Assembly: GCF_021261325.1 (NCBI RefSeq)
Contig: NZ_JAJSBI010000008.1
Coordinates: 62,001 to 126,000 of the forward strand
Direction: 5' to 3'
DNA: 64,000 nucleotides
DNA from: Streptomyces guryensis
GTDB lineage: Bacteria > Actinomycetota > Actinomycetes > Streptomycetales > Streptomycetaceae
The notes under the pieces: generated by a model
What the model was told of the DNA's origin: nothing
What the model saw: only the letters and a program-made list of their open reading frames with translations
Database searches by the model: none
Made by a program: the position numbers and the translations under genes
Part shown: positions 32,277 through 41,242 of the stretch, piece by piece
Position numbering within the stretch: position 1 is the stretch's first letter
How the letters are laid out: the number at the start of each line of letters is the position of its first letter

Positions 32277-32506
32277 TGCACTCCTCCATGGCCGCCGGGC
32301 GCGGCCTTGAGCATCAAGGGTAATGGGTAGGCAAAGGATTGACCCTAGTGCTTGGGGAGGATCTTTCCCTCGTCGTGGTGCGCAACACGCTACGCGGATC
32401 CGTGATTCCCCTCACGGCGGGGCCCCATTCATGACCAAGCTGCGACATGGCCGGAACCCGTCGGAGATCAGCTCCTTACGCCGTTCGTACGTCAGCCGTC
32501 CGCACG

Positions 32507-33682
32507 TCAGTCGAGCGGGAAGCCCGTGTACCCCTCGGCGAGGTCGGTCCCGGCCGCCCGCGAGGAGGCGACGCGCTCCAGCCGGGCGAGCTGCAGCCGG
32601 TCCTCGAAGGCCGTGGCGTCCGGGGCGCGGTGCAGCATGGTCGTCATGTCGTACGAGAACCGCTCGGCCTGCCAGACCCGGCGCAGACAGGTCTCGGAGT
32701 AGGCGTCGAGCAGTTGCGCCGAACCGGTCTCCTTCTGGTGCGTCAGCGCCCGCGCGAACGTCACGACGTCCCCCACGGCCAGGTTCAGCCCCTTCGCTCC
32801 GGTCGGCGGCACGATGTGCGCCGCGTCCCCGGCGAGGAAGAGCCGGCCGTACCGCATGGGCTCATGGACGTACGACCGCATGGGGGTCACCGACTTCTGG
32901 GTGATCGGCCCGCGCTCCAGCCGCCAGTCGTCCTCGGTCTCGAAGCGGCGCTCCAGCTCGGCCCAGATCTCCTCGTCGCCCCAGCTCTCGGCGTCCGTGC
33001 CGTCGGGCACCTGGAGGTAGAGGCGGGAGACGGACGGGGAGCGCATGGAGAGCAGGGCGAAGCCGCGGTCGTGGCGGGCGTAGACGAGTTCGTCGTGCGA
33101 GGGCGGTACGTCGGCGAGGATGCCGAGCCAGCCGAAGGGGTACGTCCGCTCGAAGACCCGGGAGAGCGGGGCGGGGACCGCCTGCCGGGCCACGCCCCAG
33201 AAGCCGTCGCAGCCGACGACGTAGTCGCACTCCAGGACGGACTCGCGGCCCTCGTGCCGGAACCGGACGGACGGGCCGGTGGTGTCCGCCCCCTCGACGG
33301 CCAGCGCCTCCGCCTCGAACAGCAGCGGGCCGCCCTCCTTGAGCTGCAGGGCGATGAGGTCCTTGCACACCTCGGTCTGGGCGTACACCATCACGGACCG
33401 GCCGCCGGTGAGGGCGGGGAAGTCGACGCGGTGGCGCTTGCGCGCGTACCGCAGCTCGATGCCGTCGTGGCGCAGCCCCTCGCGGTCCATGCGCTCCGCG
33501 GCGCCGGCCGCCCGCAGCACGTCCACCGTGCCCTGCTCCAGGATCCCGGCGCGCTGGCGCTGCTCGACGTAGGCGCGGTCGCGGCTTTCGAGCACGACCG
33601 AGTCGATACCGGCGTTGTGGAGCAGCCGGGCGAGGAGGAGGCCGGCGGGGCCGGCTCCGATGATGCCGACGGTGGTGCGCAT
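32507..33682 (-). CDS. pobA: 4-hydroxybenzoate 3-monooxygenase
   Basis: A 391-residue FAD-dependent class A hydroxylase making protocatechuate from 4-hydroxybenzoate. FAD motifs are GIIGAGPAGLLLARLL (residues 5-20), the central CDYVVGCDGFWGVAR and the late LFLAGDAAHIVPPTGAKGLNLA. The substrate-binding RSYVHEPMRYGRL region and the ERTYPFGWLGILAD block match PobA. Length is usual. ATG at 33682 follows AAGGATG. An inverted repeat upstream is a likely operator. The adjacent genes are not of the protocatechuate pathway. Confidence 0.95.
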   Translation of the reverse strand: MRTTVGIIGAGPAGLLLARLLHNAGIDSVVLESRDRAYVEQRQRAGILEQGTVDVLRAAGAAERMDREGLRHDGIELRYARKRHRVDFPALTGGRSVMVYAQTEVCKDLIALQLKEGGPLLFEAEALAVEGADTTGPSVRFRHEGRESVLECDYVVGCDGFWGVARQAVPAPLSRVFERTYPFGWLGILADVPPSHDELVYARHDRGFALLSMRSPSVSRLYLQVPDGTDAESWGDEEIWAELERRFETEDDWRLERGPITQKSVTPMRSYVHEPMRYGRLFLAGDAAHIVPPTGAKGLNLAVGDVVTFARALTHQKETGSAQLLDAYSETCLRRVWQAERFSYDMTTMLHRAPDATAFEDRLQLARLERVASSRAAGTDLAEGYTGFPLD

Positions 33683-33742
33683 CCCTGCATCCTTTGGTCG
33701 TCGCGGCGAGCGTTCGTGTGCGTCTTCGCGTTCTTGTTCGTC

Positions 33743-33762
33743 CAGTGAAATTTAGTTCACTG
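33743..33762 (-). promoter_or_regulatory. operator-like inverted repeat upstream of pobA
   Basis: CAGTGAA (33743-33749) and TTCACTG (33756-33762) are perfect seven-base arms with a six-base AT-rich spacer, 61 bases before the pobA start. It looks like a binding site for an IclR/PobR- or TetR-type regulator; no such gene is adjacent. Confidence 0.6.
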
Positions 33763-33866
33763 ATTTCCTGGCGTGAGTTTCCGTCCGCTCACGCCCGATG
33801 TCAACGGGTCGCGCGGTGAAGTCTTCAATGCAGGATGCAGGGATCGCCCCGCGTCGACGAACATGG

Positions 33867-33953
33867 TGGTGCCCGGAGCCGGACTTGAACCGGCACGCCC
33901 GCGTAGGGGCAGCGAGGTTTAAGCTCGCCGTGTCTGCATTCCACCATCCGGGC
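33867..33953 (-). tRNA. bldA: tRNA-Leu, anticodon UAA
   Basis: An 87-base class II tRNA with encoded CCA (33869-33867 on the minus strand). The acceptor arms GCCCGGA and TCCGGGC close the molecule. The anticodon arm is GCGAG-CTTAAAC-CTCGC with anticodon TAA at 33921-33919. A long variable arm and the GGTTCAAGTCC T-arm follow. The UAA anticodon reads the rare UUA codon; in Streptomyces the single such tRNA is bldA, which links UUA-containing genes to development and antibiotic production. By eye I saw no in-frame TTA codon in the genes called in this window. Confidence 0.97.
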
Positions 33954-33981
33954 AGGCCATGGGCTCCGCGTCGAGGTTCCG

Positions 33982-33987
33982 AGCCTA
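33982..33987 (-). promoter_or_regulatory. candidate -10 element of bldA
   Basis: TAGGCT on the minus strand lies 29 bases before the mature 5' end of the tRNA and fits the streptomycete -10 consensus. No good -35 match was found at 16-19 bases spacing. Confidence 0.4.
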
Positions 33988-34365
33988 TCGGGATACATCC
34001 CCCGAACAGCGGAACGGGGGACCGATGTTGTCTTATTTTATTGACGTCTGAGGGTGCATCAGCCCATGGAACGGGCCATCCGCACTTGCCAATAGCCTTG
34101 CGTGCGGCGGTCGGCGGTGCATACGGAATGACGGAATTTCACCGCCCGAACGAGGGTGCTCCACCGGTTCTCGACGCAAGCGCTTGCCGGGGTCGTCGGC
34201 GCACGGGGGTCAGGGGTCCCGTCATCCCCAGGTATGACACGGCGGACCCGGGTCCCTCCGAAGTCGCCCCCAGGAACGGGAACAGCGGCTGACTACACGG
34301 CGGAGTGCGGCCACCACGATGGAACACGTCCCTTCAAGACGTCGTCCCGCGAGGAGTTCCTTCCC

Positions 34366-35139
34366 GTGACCACCACACCCGTCGCCGACCGGTCCACCAC
34401 CACCGTGGCCGCACGAGCCACGGAGCTCTCGAAGATCTACGGACAGGGCGAGACCCAGGTGGTCGCCCTCGACCGGGTCTCCGTCGACTTCCGGCAGGCC
34501 GAGTTCACCGCGATCATGGGCCCCTCCGGGTCGGGCAAGTCCACGCTGATGCACTGCGTGGCCGGTCTCGACTCCTTCTCCTCCGGCTCCGTGCGCATCG
34601 GCGAGACCGAGTTGGGCTCCCTGAAGGACAAGCAGCTCACCAAGTTGCGCCGGGACAAAATCGGCTTCATCTTCCAGGCCTTCAACCTGCTGCCGACACT
34701 GACGGCCCTGGAGAACATCACCCTCCCGATGGACATCGCGGGCCGCAAGGCAGACAAGCAGTGGCTGGAGAGGGTCATCGACATGGTGGGGCTGCGGGAC
34801 CGTCTCGGTCACCGCCCGGCCCAGCTCTCCGGCGGCCAGCAGCAGCGCGTCGCCGTGGCCCGCGCGCTCGCCTCCCGGCCCGACATCATCTTCGGCGACG
34901 AGCCGACCGGAAACCTCGACTCCCGCTCCGGCGCCGAGGTGCTGGGCTTCCTGCGCAACTCCGTACGGGAGTTGGGGCAGACGGTGGTCATGGTGACCCA
35001 CGACCCGGTGGCGGCGGCGTACGCGGACCGGGTGGTGTTCCTGGCGGACGGCCGGATCGTCGACCACATGCTGCAGCCGACGGCGGAGTCGGTCCTCGAC
35101 TTCATGAAACAGTTCGACGCGAAGGGCCGCACCAGCTGA
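34366..35139 (+). CDS. MacB/LolD-type ABC transporter ATPase
   Basis: A 257-residue ATPase with Walker A GPSGSGKST, Q-loop FIFQAFNLLPTL, signature LSGGQQQRVAVARAL, Walker B DIIFGDEPTGNLDS and H-loop VMVTHDP. It pairs with the large FtsX-type permease downstream (stop and start overlap by one base). This class exports or extrudes lipoproteins, peptides or drugs, or transmits mechanical signals to envelope enzymes. GTG at 34366 follows GAGGAG; the open frame upstream lacks homology. Confidence 0.94.
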   Translation: MTTTPVADRSTTTVAARATELSKIYGQGETQVVALDRVSVDFRQAEFTAIMGPSGSGKSTLMHCVAGLDSFSSGSVRIGETELGSLKDKQLTKLRRDKIGFIFQAFNLLPTLTALENITLPMDIAGRKADKQWLERVIDMVGLRDRLGHRPAQLSGGQQQRVAVARALASRPDIIFGDEPTGNLDSRSGAEVLGFLRNSVRELGQTVVMVTHDPVAAAYADRVVFLADGRIVDHMLQPTAESVLDFMKQFDAKGRTS

Positions 35140-37667
35140 TGTTCCGCACCGCCCTGCGCAACGTATTCGCGCACAAGGCCAGGCTGCTGATGACCGTGCT
35201 CGCCGTGATGCTCGGCGTCGCGTTCGTGTCGGGCACGCTGGTCTTCACCAACACCATCTCCGAGGCCTACCAGAACAGTTCGGCCAAGGGCTTCGACCAG
35301 GTCGACGTGGCCGTGTCCGCCAAGTCCCAGGAGGACAAGGGCAACACCATCAGCAGGACGCCCGAGCTGACCCAGGCCATGCTCGACAAGAGCACGAAGG
35401 TGCCGGGGGCCGCGTCCGCGGTCGGCGTCGTCAGCGGCTTCACCGCCATCGCCGACAAGGACGGCAAGCTCATCGGCGGCGGCTTCCAGTCGCAGGGCGG
35501 GAACTACTGGGGGGACAAGGACCCGCGGTACCCGCTGAAGTCCGGCAGCGCGCCGCGCGGCAAGGACCAGGTCGCCATCGACTCCGAGACGGCCAAGCGC
35601 ACGGGGTACCAGGTCGGCGACAAGGTCCGGCTCTCCGTGAACGGGCCGGTCCTCACCCCCACCGTCTCCGGCATCTTCACCACCGACGACGGCAATGTCG
35701 CCGCGGGCGGCAGCCTCGCCCTCTACGACACGGCCACCGCCCAGCAGCTGTTCGGCAAGCCGGGCACGTACGACGAGATCGACGTGAAGGCCGCCCCGGG
35801 CACCTCCCAGAGCGCGCTGAAGGCCGGACTGGACAGCGCCCTCGGGACGAAGCTCGTCGAGACCACCACGGGCAGGAAGCTCGCCGCCGACCAGGCCGAG
35901 CAGATCTCCTCGTCGATGAGCGGGCTCAAGCAGGGCCTGCTGGTGTTCGCGGGCATCGCGTTGTTCGTCGGCACGTTCATCATCGCCAACACCTTCACCA
36001 TGCTGGTCGCCCAGCGCACCAAGGAGCTGGCGCTGCTGCGCGCGGTCGGCGCCTCGCGCCGCCAGGTCACGCGGTCGGTCCTCATCGAGGCGTTCGTCGT
36101 CGGCGTGGTCGCCGGCGTGAGCGGCCTCCTCGCGGGCATCGGCATCGGCGCAGGACTGCGCTCCCTGATGAACACGCTGGGCGCGACGGTCCCGGACGGG
36201 CCGCTGGTCATCACGCCCGGCACGGTCGCGACGGCCCTCGGGGTCGGTGTCGTCATCACCATGCTGGCGGCCTGGCTGCCGGCCCGCCGGGCGGCGAAGA
36301 TCCCGCCGGTCGCCGCGATGAGCAGCGTCCACGCGAAGGCGACGACGAAGTCCCTGGTGCTGCGCAACACGCTGGGCGCGCTGTTCGGCGCCGCGGGCGT
36401 CGCGACCGTCCTGGCGGCCACGACGATGGACGGCACGGACGGCCAGGCCCCGATGGGCCTGGGCGCGGTCCTGCTCATCATCGGCGTCTTCATCCTCACG
36501 CCCCTGCTGTCCCGCCCGCTGATCGCGGCCGCCGCGCCGATCTTGAGGATCTTCGGCGTTTCGGGCAAGCTGGCCCGCCAGAACTCGGTGCGCAACCCGC
36601 GCCGTACGGCCGCCACCGCCTCCGCGCTGATGATCGGGCTCACCCTCATCACCGGTATGACGGTGATGGCGGGGAGCCTGCAGAAGTCGATCGACAAGAT
36701 GGCGTCGTCCGCCATCAAGGCCGACTACGTCGTCTCCATGGCCAACGGCATCGAGCTCTCCCCGGACGTCGACAAGAAGCTGAACGCGACCGCCGGCGTC
36801 ACCTCCACCAGCCCCCTGCGCAACGTCTATTCACGCGTCGACGGCACGGGCGAGTCCCTGACCGGCGTGAACGGCGCGGCGATCGCCCGGCTGACGGACC
36901 TCAAGGTCGCGGGCGGCACCTTCAAGGTGGGCGGAACACAGGTCGTCGTCGACAAGGACACCGCCAAGTCCCATGGCTGGAAGGCCGGTTCGGCCTTCAC
37001 CGCACACTACGAGGACGGCAGGTCCTCCCGTCTGACGGTCTCCGGCATCTACGAGGGCAACGACCTGATCCGGGGCATCCTGCTCGACAAGAACGTCGTC
37101 ACCCCGCACATGACCGCCCCCGGCGACATGCGGGTCCTGGTCAAGACCGCTGACGGCGCCTCCGGCACCACCAAGGACAAGCTGGAGAAGGCCCTCGGCA
37201 CCAACCCGGCCATCAAGGTCCAGAGCAAGCAGGACCTGTCCGACGACGTAGCGAAGATCTTCACCCTGATGCTGAACATGCTCTACGGCCTGCTCGGCAT
37301 GGCGGTGATCGTCGCGGTCCTCGGTGTCATCAACACGCTGGCCATGTCGGTCTTCGAGCGCTCGCAGGAGATCGGCATGCTCCGCGCGATCGGCCTGGAC
37401 CGCAAGGGCATCAAGCGGATGGTCCGTCTGGAGTCCCTCGTCATCTCGCTCTTCGGCGGGGTGCTCGGCATCGGCCTGGGCGTGTTCTTCGGCTGGGCGG
37501 CCGGCGAACTCCTCGGCACGCAGATGCCGACATACGAACTGGTCCTGCCCTGGATGCGGATGGCCGTCTTCCTCCTCCTGGCGGGGACGGTCGGCGTCCT
37601 GGCGGCCCTGTGGCCGGCCCGCCGGGCGGCGCGGCTGAACATGCTGGCGGCCATCAAGTCGGAGTAG
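35139..37667 (+). CDS. MacB/FtsX-type ABC permease, two-domain form
   Basis: An 842-residue membrane protein. An N-terminal helix (about residues 15-38) is followed by a MacB-like periplasmic domain, then three helices of the first FtsX domain (about 265-385, with QRTKELALLRAVGASRRQV). Two further helices precede a second MacB-PCD domain, and three helices of the second FtsX domain end the protein (about 710-842, with ERSQEIGMLRAIGLDRKG). This duplicated layout is common in actinomycetes. It overlaps the ATPase gene by one base and is followed by a terminator. Confidence 0.93.
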   Translation: MFRTALRNVFAHKARLLMTVLAVMLGVAFVSGTLVFTNTISEAYQNSSAKGFDQVDVAVSAKSQEDKGNTISRTPELTQAMLDKSTKVPGAASAVGVVSGFTAIADKDGKLIGGGFQSQGGNYWGDKDPRYPLKSGSAPRGKDQVAIDSETAKRTGYQVGDKVRLSVNGPVLTPTVSGIFTTDDGNVAAGGSLALYDTATAQQLFGKPGTYDEIDVKAAPGTSQSALKAGLDSALGTKLVETTTGRKLAADQAEQISSSMSGLKQGLLVFAGIALFVGTFIIANTFTMLVAQRTKELALLRAVGASRRQVTRSVLIEAFVVGVVAGVSGLLAGIGIGAGLRSLMNTLGATVPDGPLVITPGTVATALGVGVVITMLAAWLPARRAAKIPPVAAMSSVHAKATTKSLVLRNTLGALFGAAGVATVLAATTMDGTDGQAPMGLGAVLLIIGVFILTPLLSRPLIAAAAPILRIFGVSGKLARQNSVRNPRRTAATASALMIGLTLITGMTVMAGSLQKSIDKMASSAIKADYVVSMANGIELSPDVDKKLNATAGVTSTSPLRNVYSRVDGTGESLTGVNGAAIARLTDLKVAGGTFKVGGTQVVVDKDTAKSHGWKAGSAFTAHYEDGRSSRLTVSGIYEGNDLIRGILLDKNVVTPHMTAPGDMRVLVKTADGASGTTKDKLEKALGTNPAIKVQSKQDLSDDVAKIFTLMLNMLYGLLGMAVIVAVLGVINTLAMSVFERSQEIGMLRAIGLDRKGIKRMVRLESLVISLFGGVLGIGLGVFFGWAAGELLGTQMPTYELVLPWMRMAVFLLLAGTVGVLAALWPARRAARLNMLAAIKSE

Positions 37668-37680
37668 CGGTACGACAGTC

Positions 37681-37711
37681 GGGGCCCCGTTCGCTCGCCG
37701 AACGGGGCCCC
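37681..37711. terminator. bidirectional hairpin after the ABC exporter
   Basis: GGGGCCCCGTTCG (37681-37693), a five-base loop and CGAACGGGGCCCC (37699-37711) are perfect complements and sit between convergent genes. Confidence 0.85.
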
Positions 37712-37727
37712 TTCGTACGTACGGGAC

Positions 37728-39023
37728 TCAGGCCCCCCAGGTACGGGCGCGCAGCGGCATCCCGGAGTCGCCGCCCACCGGGGTCCGGACCGCCAGCACC
37801 TGGTTGACGCCGATGCGGTTGCGCTCGAAGGCGAGGGCACAGGCCGCCATGTAGAGCCGCCAGACGCGGGCGCGGGCGGGCCCGGCCAGTCGCGTCGCCC
37901 GTGCCCAGTCGGCCTCCAGGTTGGCCACCCAGCGGCGCAGGGTGAGCCCGTAGTGCTCGCGGATCGCCTCCACGTCGCGCACCTCGAACCCGGCGCGCTC
38001 CAGCTGCCCGACGGTACTGCCGAGGGGGGCGAGTTCACCGTCGGGGAAGACATAGGCGTCGATGAACCCGTCGACGCTGTACGACGACTCGTCGCGCTGC
38101 GGCCGCCGCCCGATCTGGTGGTTGAGCAGCCGCCCGCCGGGCTTCAGGAGGCGGTACAGGTCCTCGGCGTACTCCAGGTACCTCTCGGCGCCCACGTGTT
38201 CGGCCATGCCGACGGAGGCGATGGCGTGGTAGGGCCCGTCGGGGACGTCGCGGTAGTCCTGCACCCGGATCTCGACCCGGTCGGTCAGCCCCTCGCCGGC
38301 GACGCGCTTACGGGCGTACGCGGCCTGCTCGTGCGACAGCGTGACGCCGACGACGCCGACGCCGTACTCGCGGGCGGCGTGGATGGCCAGGGAGCCCCAG
38401 CCGCAGCCGACGTCGAGCAGTCGCTGACCGGGGGTCAGGGCGAGCTTGCGGCAGATGAGTTCGAGCTTGTCGCGCTGGGCTTCCTCAAGGGTGGCGCCGG
38501 GGGCGGGCCAGTAGGCGCACGAGTAGACCATCGACGGGCCGAGGACGATCTCGTAGAAGTCGTTGCCGACGTCGTAGTGGTGGCTGATGGCGCGTCGGTC
38601 GCTGCGCTTGGTGTGCAGATGGGTGCGGGCCCTGCGGACCTCCTCGCGGGGCGGGGCGGGCGGCAACGGGAGCCCGGCGACCTTCACCAGGCCGCGGGCG
38701 GCGGCACGCGCCTCGGGGTCGCGCACCATCTGCAGCAGGCTCCTGGCGTCCTCCCCGCGCTCCCACACGAGCTCCGACATCAGGTCGAGGGCGGCGTAGA
38801 GATCCCCCTCGATGTCCAGGTCCCCGGCGACCCAGGCACGGGCCAGCCCCAGCTCCCCCGGCTTGAACAGGAGCCGCCGTACGGCCCGCCGATTCCGCAC
38901 GACCAGCGCCGGCGCGCCCGGCGGCCCCGCCTGCGAACCGTCCCAGGCGCGGATGCGCACCGGGAGCGGGACCCCCAGCAACTGTTCGACGAGGCTCTTC
39001 AGCCGCAGCGCGGCGTCGGCCAT
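37728..39023 (-). CDS. cyclopropane-fatty-acyl-phospholipid synthase-family methyltransferase
   Basis: A 431-residue SAM-dependent enzyme of the CFA/mycolic acid cyclopropane synthase family. An N-terminal SCP2-like helical part is followed by the Rossmann domain with SAM motif LLDVGCGWGSLAIHAA, the entry region SHHYDVGNDFY, and the conserved AEHVGAERYLEYAEDLYRLL and GGRLLNHQIGRRP. ATG at 39023 follows GGAGGTG; the 18 codons further upstream are not family-like. It probably modifies membrane lipids. It ends close to the terminator shared with the ABC exporter. Confidence 0.9.
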   Translation of the reverse strand: MADAALRLKSLVEQLLGVPLPVRIRAWDGSQAGPPGAPALVVRNRRAVRRLLFKPGELGLARAWVAGDLDIEGDLYAALDLMSELVWERGEDARSLLQMVRDPEARAAARGLVKVAGLPLPPAPPREEVRRARTHLHTKRSDRRAISHHYDVGNDFYEIVLGPSMVYSCAYWPAPGATLEEAQRDKLELICRKLALTPGQRLLDVGCGWGSLAIHAAREYGVGVVGVTLSHEQAAYARKRVAGEGLTDRVEIRVQDYRDVPDGPYHAIASVGMAEHVGAERYLEYAEDLYRLLKPGGRLLNHQIGRRPQRDESSYSVDGFIDAYVFPDGELAPLGSTVGQLERAGFEVRDVEAIREHYGLTLRRWVANLEADWARATRLAGPARARVWRLYMAACALAFERNRIGVNQVLAVRTPVGGDSGMPLRARTWGA

Positions 39024-39117
39024 GGTGCACACCTCCGTGACAACGATCCCGGAATGTCCAACACCACGTATAAACAAAAAGGGGTGCCTGCACAGTCCCC
39101 CGTGCGCGTTACATATT

Positions 39118-39215
39118 CAGCCTGCCGGTCTTGTCCGGCCCGGGCCGGACACATCCGGCCCGTCCGGCGTTGGAGGACGAGGCAGTTCAGGCCGGAGCGG
39201 GGGCGTGGGGGCGGC
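39118..39215. repeat. GC-rich interspersed repeat, partial relative of the 28.1 kb element
   Basis: The sequence carries several CCGG-centred inverted repeats (TCCGGCCCGGGCCGGA at about 39134-39149) and an arm CCGTCCGGCGTTGGAGGACGAGG that resembles the arm CTCTCCGGCGTTTGAGGAGCGG near 28170. It fills most of the gap between the methyltransferase start and the ndh terminator. Confidence 0.5.
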
Positions 39216-39229
39216 AGCCTCCAGAAACG

Positions 39230-39271
39230 CCGAAGGACCTCCCGCACCACGGATGGCGGAAGGTCCTTCGG
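39230..39271 (-). terminator. hairpin at the 3' end of ndh
   Basis: CCGAAGGACCT (39230-39240) pairs with AGGTCCTTCGG (39261-39271), with CCGC/GCGG extending the stem inside, 23 bases past the ndh stop. Confidence 0.8.
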
Positions 39272-39293
39272 ATGGTTCAGCGACCGGAACCGG

Positions 39294-40676
39294 TCAGGAG
39301 GCCTTGGCCTCGGTCTTCTCCTTGGGCGCGGCAGCGACCGGCGCCGGCTTCGCCGCCTCGTAGAACTCCTCGCGAGGGTGCTCCATCGCACCGAGGGAGA
39401 CGACCTCGCGCTTGAGGAACATGCCGAGGGTCCAGTCGGCGAAGACGCGCACCTTGCGGTTCCAGGTCGGCATGGCCAGACCGTGGTAGCCGCGGTGCAT
39501 GTACCAGGCGAGACGGCCCTTGAGCTTGATCTTCATCTTGCCCATGACGATCATCGCGACGCCCTTGTGCAGGCCGAGACCCGCGACGGCGCCCTTGTTG
39601 CCGTGGCTGTAGTCCTTCTGCGGGAAGCCCCGCATACCGGAGATCACGTTGTCGCCGAGGACCTTGGCCTGGCGCAGCGCGTGCTGGGCGTTCGGCGGGC
39701 ACCAGGCGTTCTCGTTGCCCGCCTTGCGGCCGACGAGGTCCGGGACCTGGGCGTTGTCGCCGGCGGCCCAGATGTAGTCGGTGCCCTGGACCTGGAGGGT
39801 CGGGGCGCAGTCGACGTGACCGCGGGGGCCGAGCGGCAGGCCGTAGCGGGACAGGACCGGGTTCGGCTTGACGCCGGCGGTCCACACGATGGTGTTGGAG
39901 TCGACCTCAAGGCCGTTCTTCAGCACGACGTGGCCGTCGACGCAGGAGTCCATCGAGGTGGAGAGGTAGATCTCCACGCCGCGGCTCTCCAGGTGCTCCT
40001 TGCCGTAGGCGCCCAGCTTGGGGCCGACCTCGGGCAGGATCTTGTCGGCGGCGTCGACGAGGATGAAGCGCATGTCCTCGCGGGACACGTTGTTGTAGTA
40101 CTTGGCCGCGTCGCGGGCCAGGTCCTCGACCTCACCGATGGTCTCCGCGCCCGCGAAGCCACCGCCGACGAAGACGAAGGTGAGCGCCTTGCGGCGGATC
40201 TCCTCGTCGTTCGTGGAGTCGGCCTTGTCGAGCTGCTCGAGGACGTGGTTGCGCAGGCCGATGGCCTCCTCGATGCCCTTCATACCGATGCCCTGCTCGG
40301 CGAGGCCGGGGATCGGGAAGGTGCGGGAGACCGCGCCGAGCGCGATCACCAGGTAGTCGAAGGGCAGCTCGTACGCCTCGCCGACCAGCGGCGAGATCGT
40401 GGCGACCTTGCGGTCCTGGTCGATGGTGGTGACCCGGCCGGTGAGAACCTCCGCCTTCGGCAGCACGCGTCGCAGCGGGACGACGACGTGGCGCGGGGAG
40501 ATGTTGCCGGCGGCGGCTTCGGGGAGGAAGGGCTGGTAGGTCATGTACGACCGGGGGTCGACGACCGTGACGGTCGCCTCTCCGTAGCGCATCTTCTTGA
40601 GGATGCGCCGAGCTGCGTACAGGCCTACGTACCCACCGCCTACTACGAGGATCCTGGGACGCTCCGTGGTGCTCAT
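39294..40676 (-). CDS. ndh: type II NADH dehydrogenase
   Basis: A 460-residue single-subunit, non-proton-pumping NADH:quinone oxidoreductase of the membrane surface. The FAD site is ILVVGGGYVGLYAARR (residues 10-25), the NADH site is FVFVGGGFAGAETIGEVED, and the second FAD block is YIWAAGDNAQVPDL. A C-terminal amphipathic part (LAWYMHRGYHGLAMPTWNRK) likely binds the membrane, followed by an Ala/Lys tail. ATG at 40676 gives the usual start; its ribosome site is weak. Single gene. Confidence 0.93.
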   Translation of the reverse strand: MSTTERPRILVVGGGYVGLYAARRILKKMRYGEATVTVVDPRSYMTYQPFLPEAAAGNISPRHVVVPLRRVLPKAEVLTGRVTTIDQDRKVATISPLVGEAYELPFDYLVIALGAVSRTFPIPGLAEQGIGMKGIEEAIGLRNHVLEQLDKADSTNDEEIRRKALTFVFVGGGFAGAETIGEVEDLARDAAKYYNNVSREDMRFILVDAADKILPEVGPKLGAYGKEHLESRGVEIYLSTSMDSCVDGHVVLKNGLEVDSNTIVWTAGVKPNPVLSRYGLPLGPRGHVDCAPTLQVQGTDYIWAAGDNAQVPDLVGRKAGNENAWCPPNAQHALRQAKVLGDNVISGMRGFPQKDYSHGNKGAVAGLGLHKGVAMIVMGKMKIKLKGRLAWYMHRGYHGLAMPTWNRKVRVFADWTLGMFLKREVVSLGAMEHPREEFYEAAKPAPVAAAPKEKTEAKAS

Positions 40677-40739
40677 GCCATCGAGTATCCACCTGCCCCA
40701 GGGGGGTCGCTCGTGCGCCCCTTCACAAGCTCTTGCAGG

Positions 40740-40970
40740 GGATGTGTTATCCTCCGCGACTCGCTGTCGCGGGCCGACTCGCGGCGAGGGCCTCACGGGT
40801 CGGTACGTCCCGTTGTCAATGCCGCGTGAGCTGCCTCTCCGTGTCACCGGAGGTGTCGTGAGCCCTCCGCAACACCCCTTCGTGAGCGGACTCCAACGAA
40901 GCTTCTCATACCCCTTCTGAACACGTTCAAGGGCCTGTCGGGCCCCCGGACGGCCCAACCGGGCCGTTTT
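40740..40970 (+). other. untranslated-looking region ending in a Rho-independent terminator; possible small RNA or leader
   Basis: The 565 bases between ndh and the DUF3761 gene hold no supported gene. A TGTTATCC box near 40744 is the best -10-like site. CGGCCC-AACC-GGGCCG-TTTT at 40951-40970 is a clear terminator with no gene in front of it. Several inner hairpins exist (CTCGCTGTCGCGGG, GACTCGCGGCGAGGGCC). A 33-codon open frame (40819-40920) begins MPRELPLRVTGG and lacks a ribosome site. The terminator suggests a short rightward transcript. Confidence 0.4.
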
Positions 40971-41242
40971 CGTGCTTCCACCGGGCGGAATTCCTTGTGA
41001 AGAACTTCACGAACTTTCCTGACGGCGTGTCGCCGAGAGGCCCCGAAAGGCCCCACGGGCACGCTCATACGCTATCCGACCTGCTCGTCCGAGAGCTACC
41101 GATCAGTAACAATCGAGACCTACGCCACGGCCCGACGAGCGGGGGCGAAAAGCCGTCTCCATGACTTCTCCAACAAAGACCACAAGTCGTTCACACCGCT
41201 ATAAGCTCCCGCTGCCACGTACAACAAGGGGGAGGAACTCCT

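Noticed and set aside
34305..37667. A 1120-codon open frame including the ABC permease
   Set aside because: The first 278 codons are the ATPase gene in the wrong frame; the permease starts at 35139, where it overlaps the ATPase stop.
37953..40829. A 958-codon rightward frame antisense to the cyclopropane synthase-like gene and ndh
   Set aside because: Composition is that of an antisense GC-rich frame (Gly/Val/Asp/His-rich) and both minus-strand genes have full domain support.
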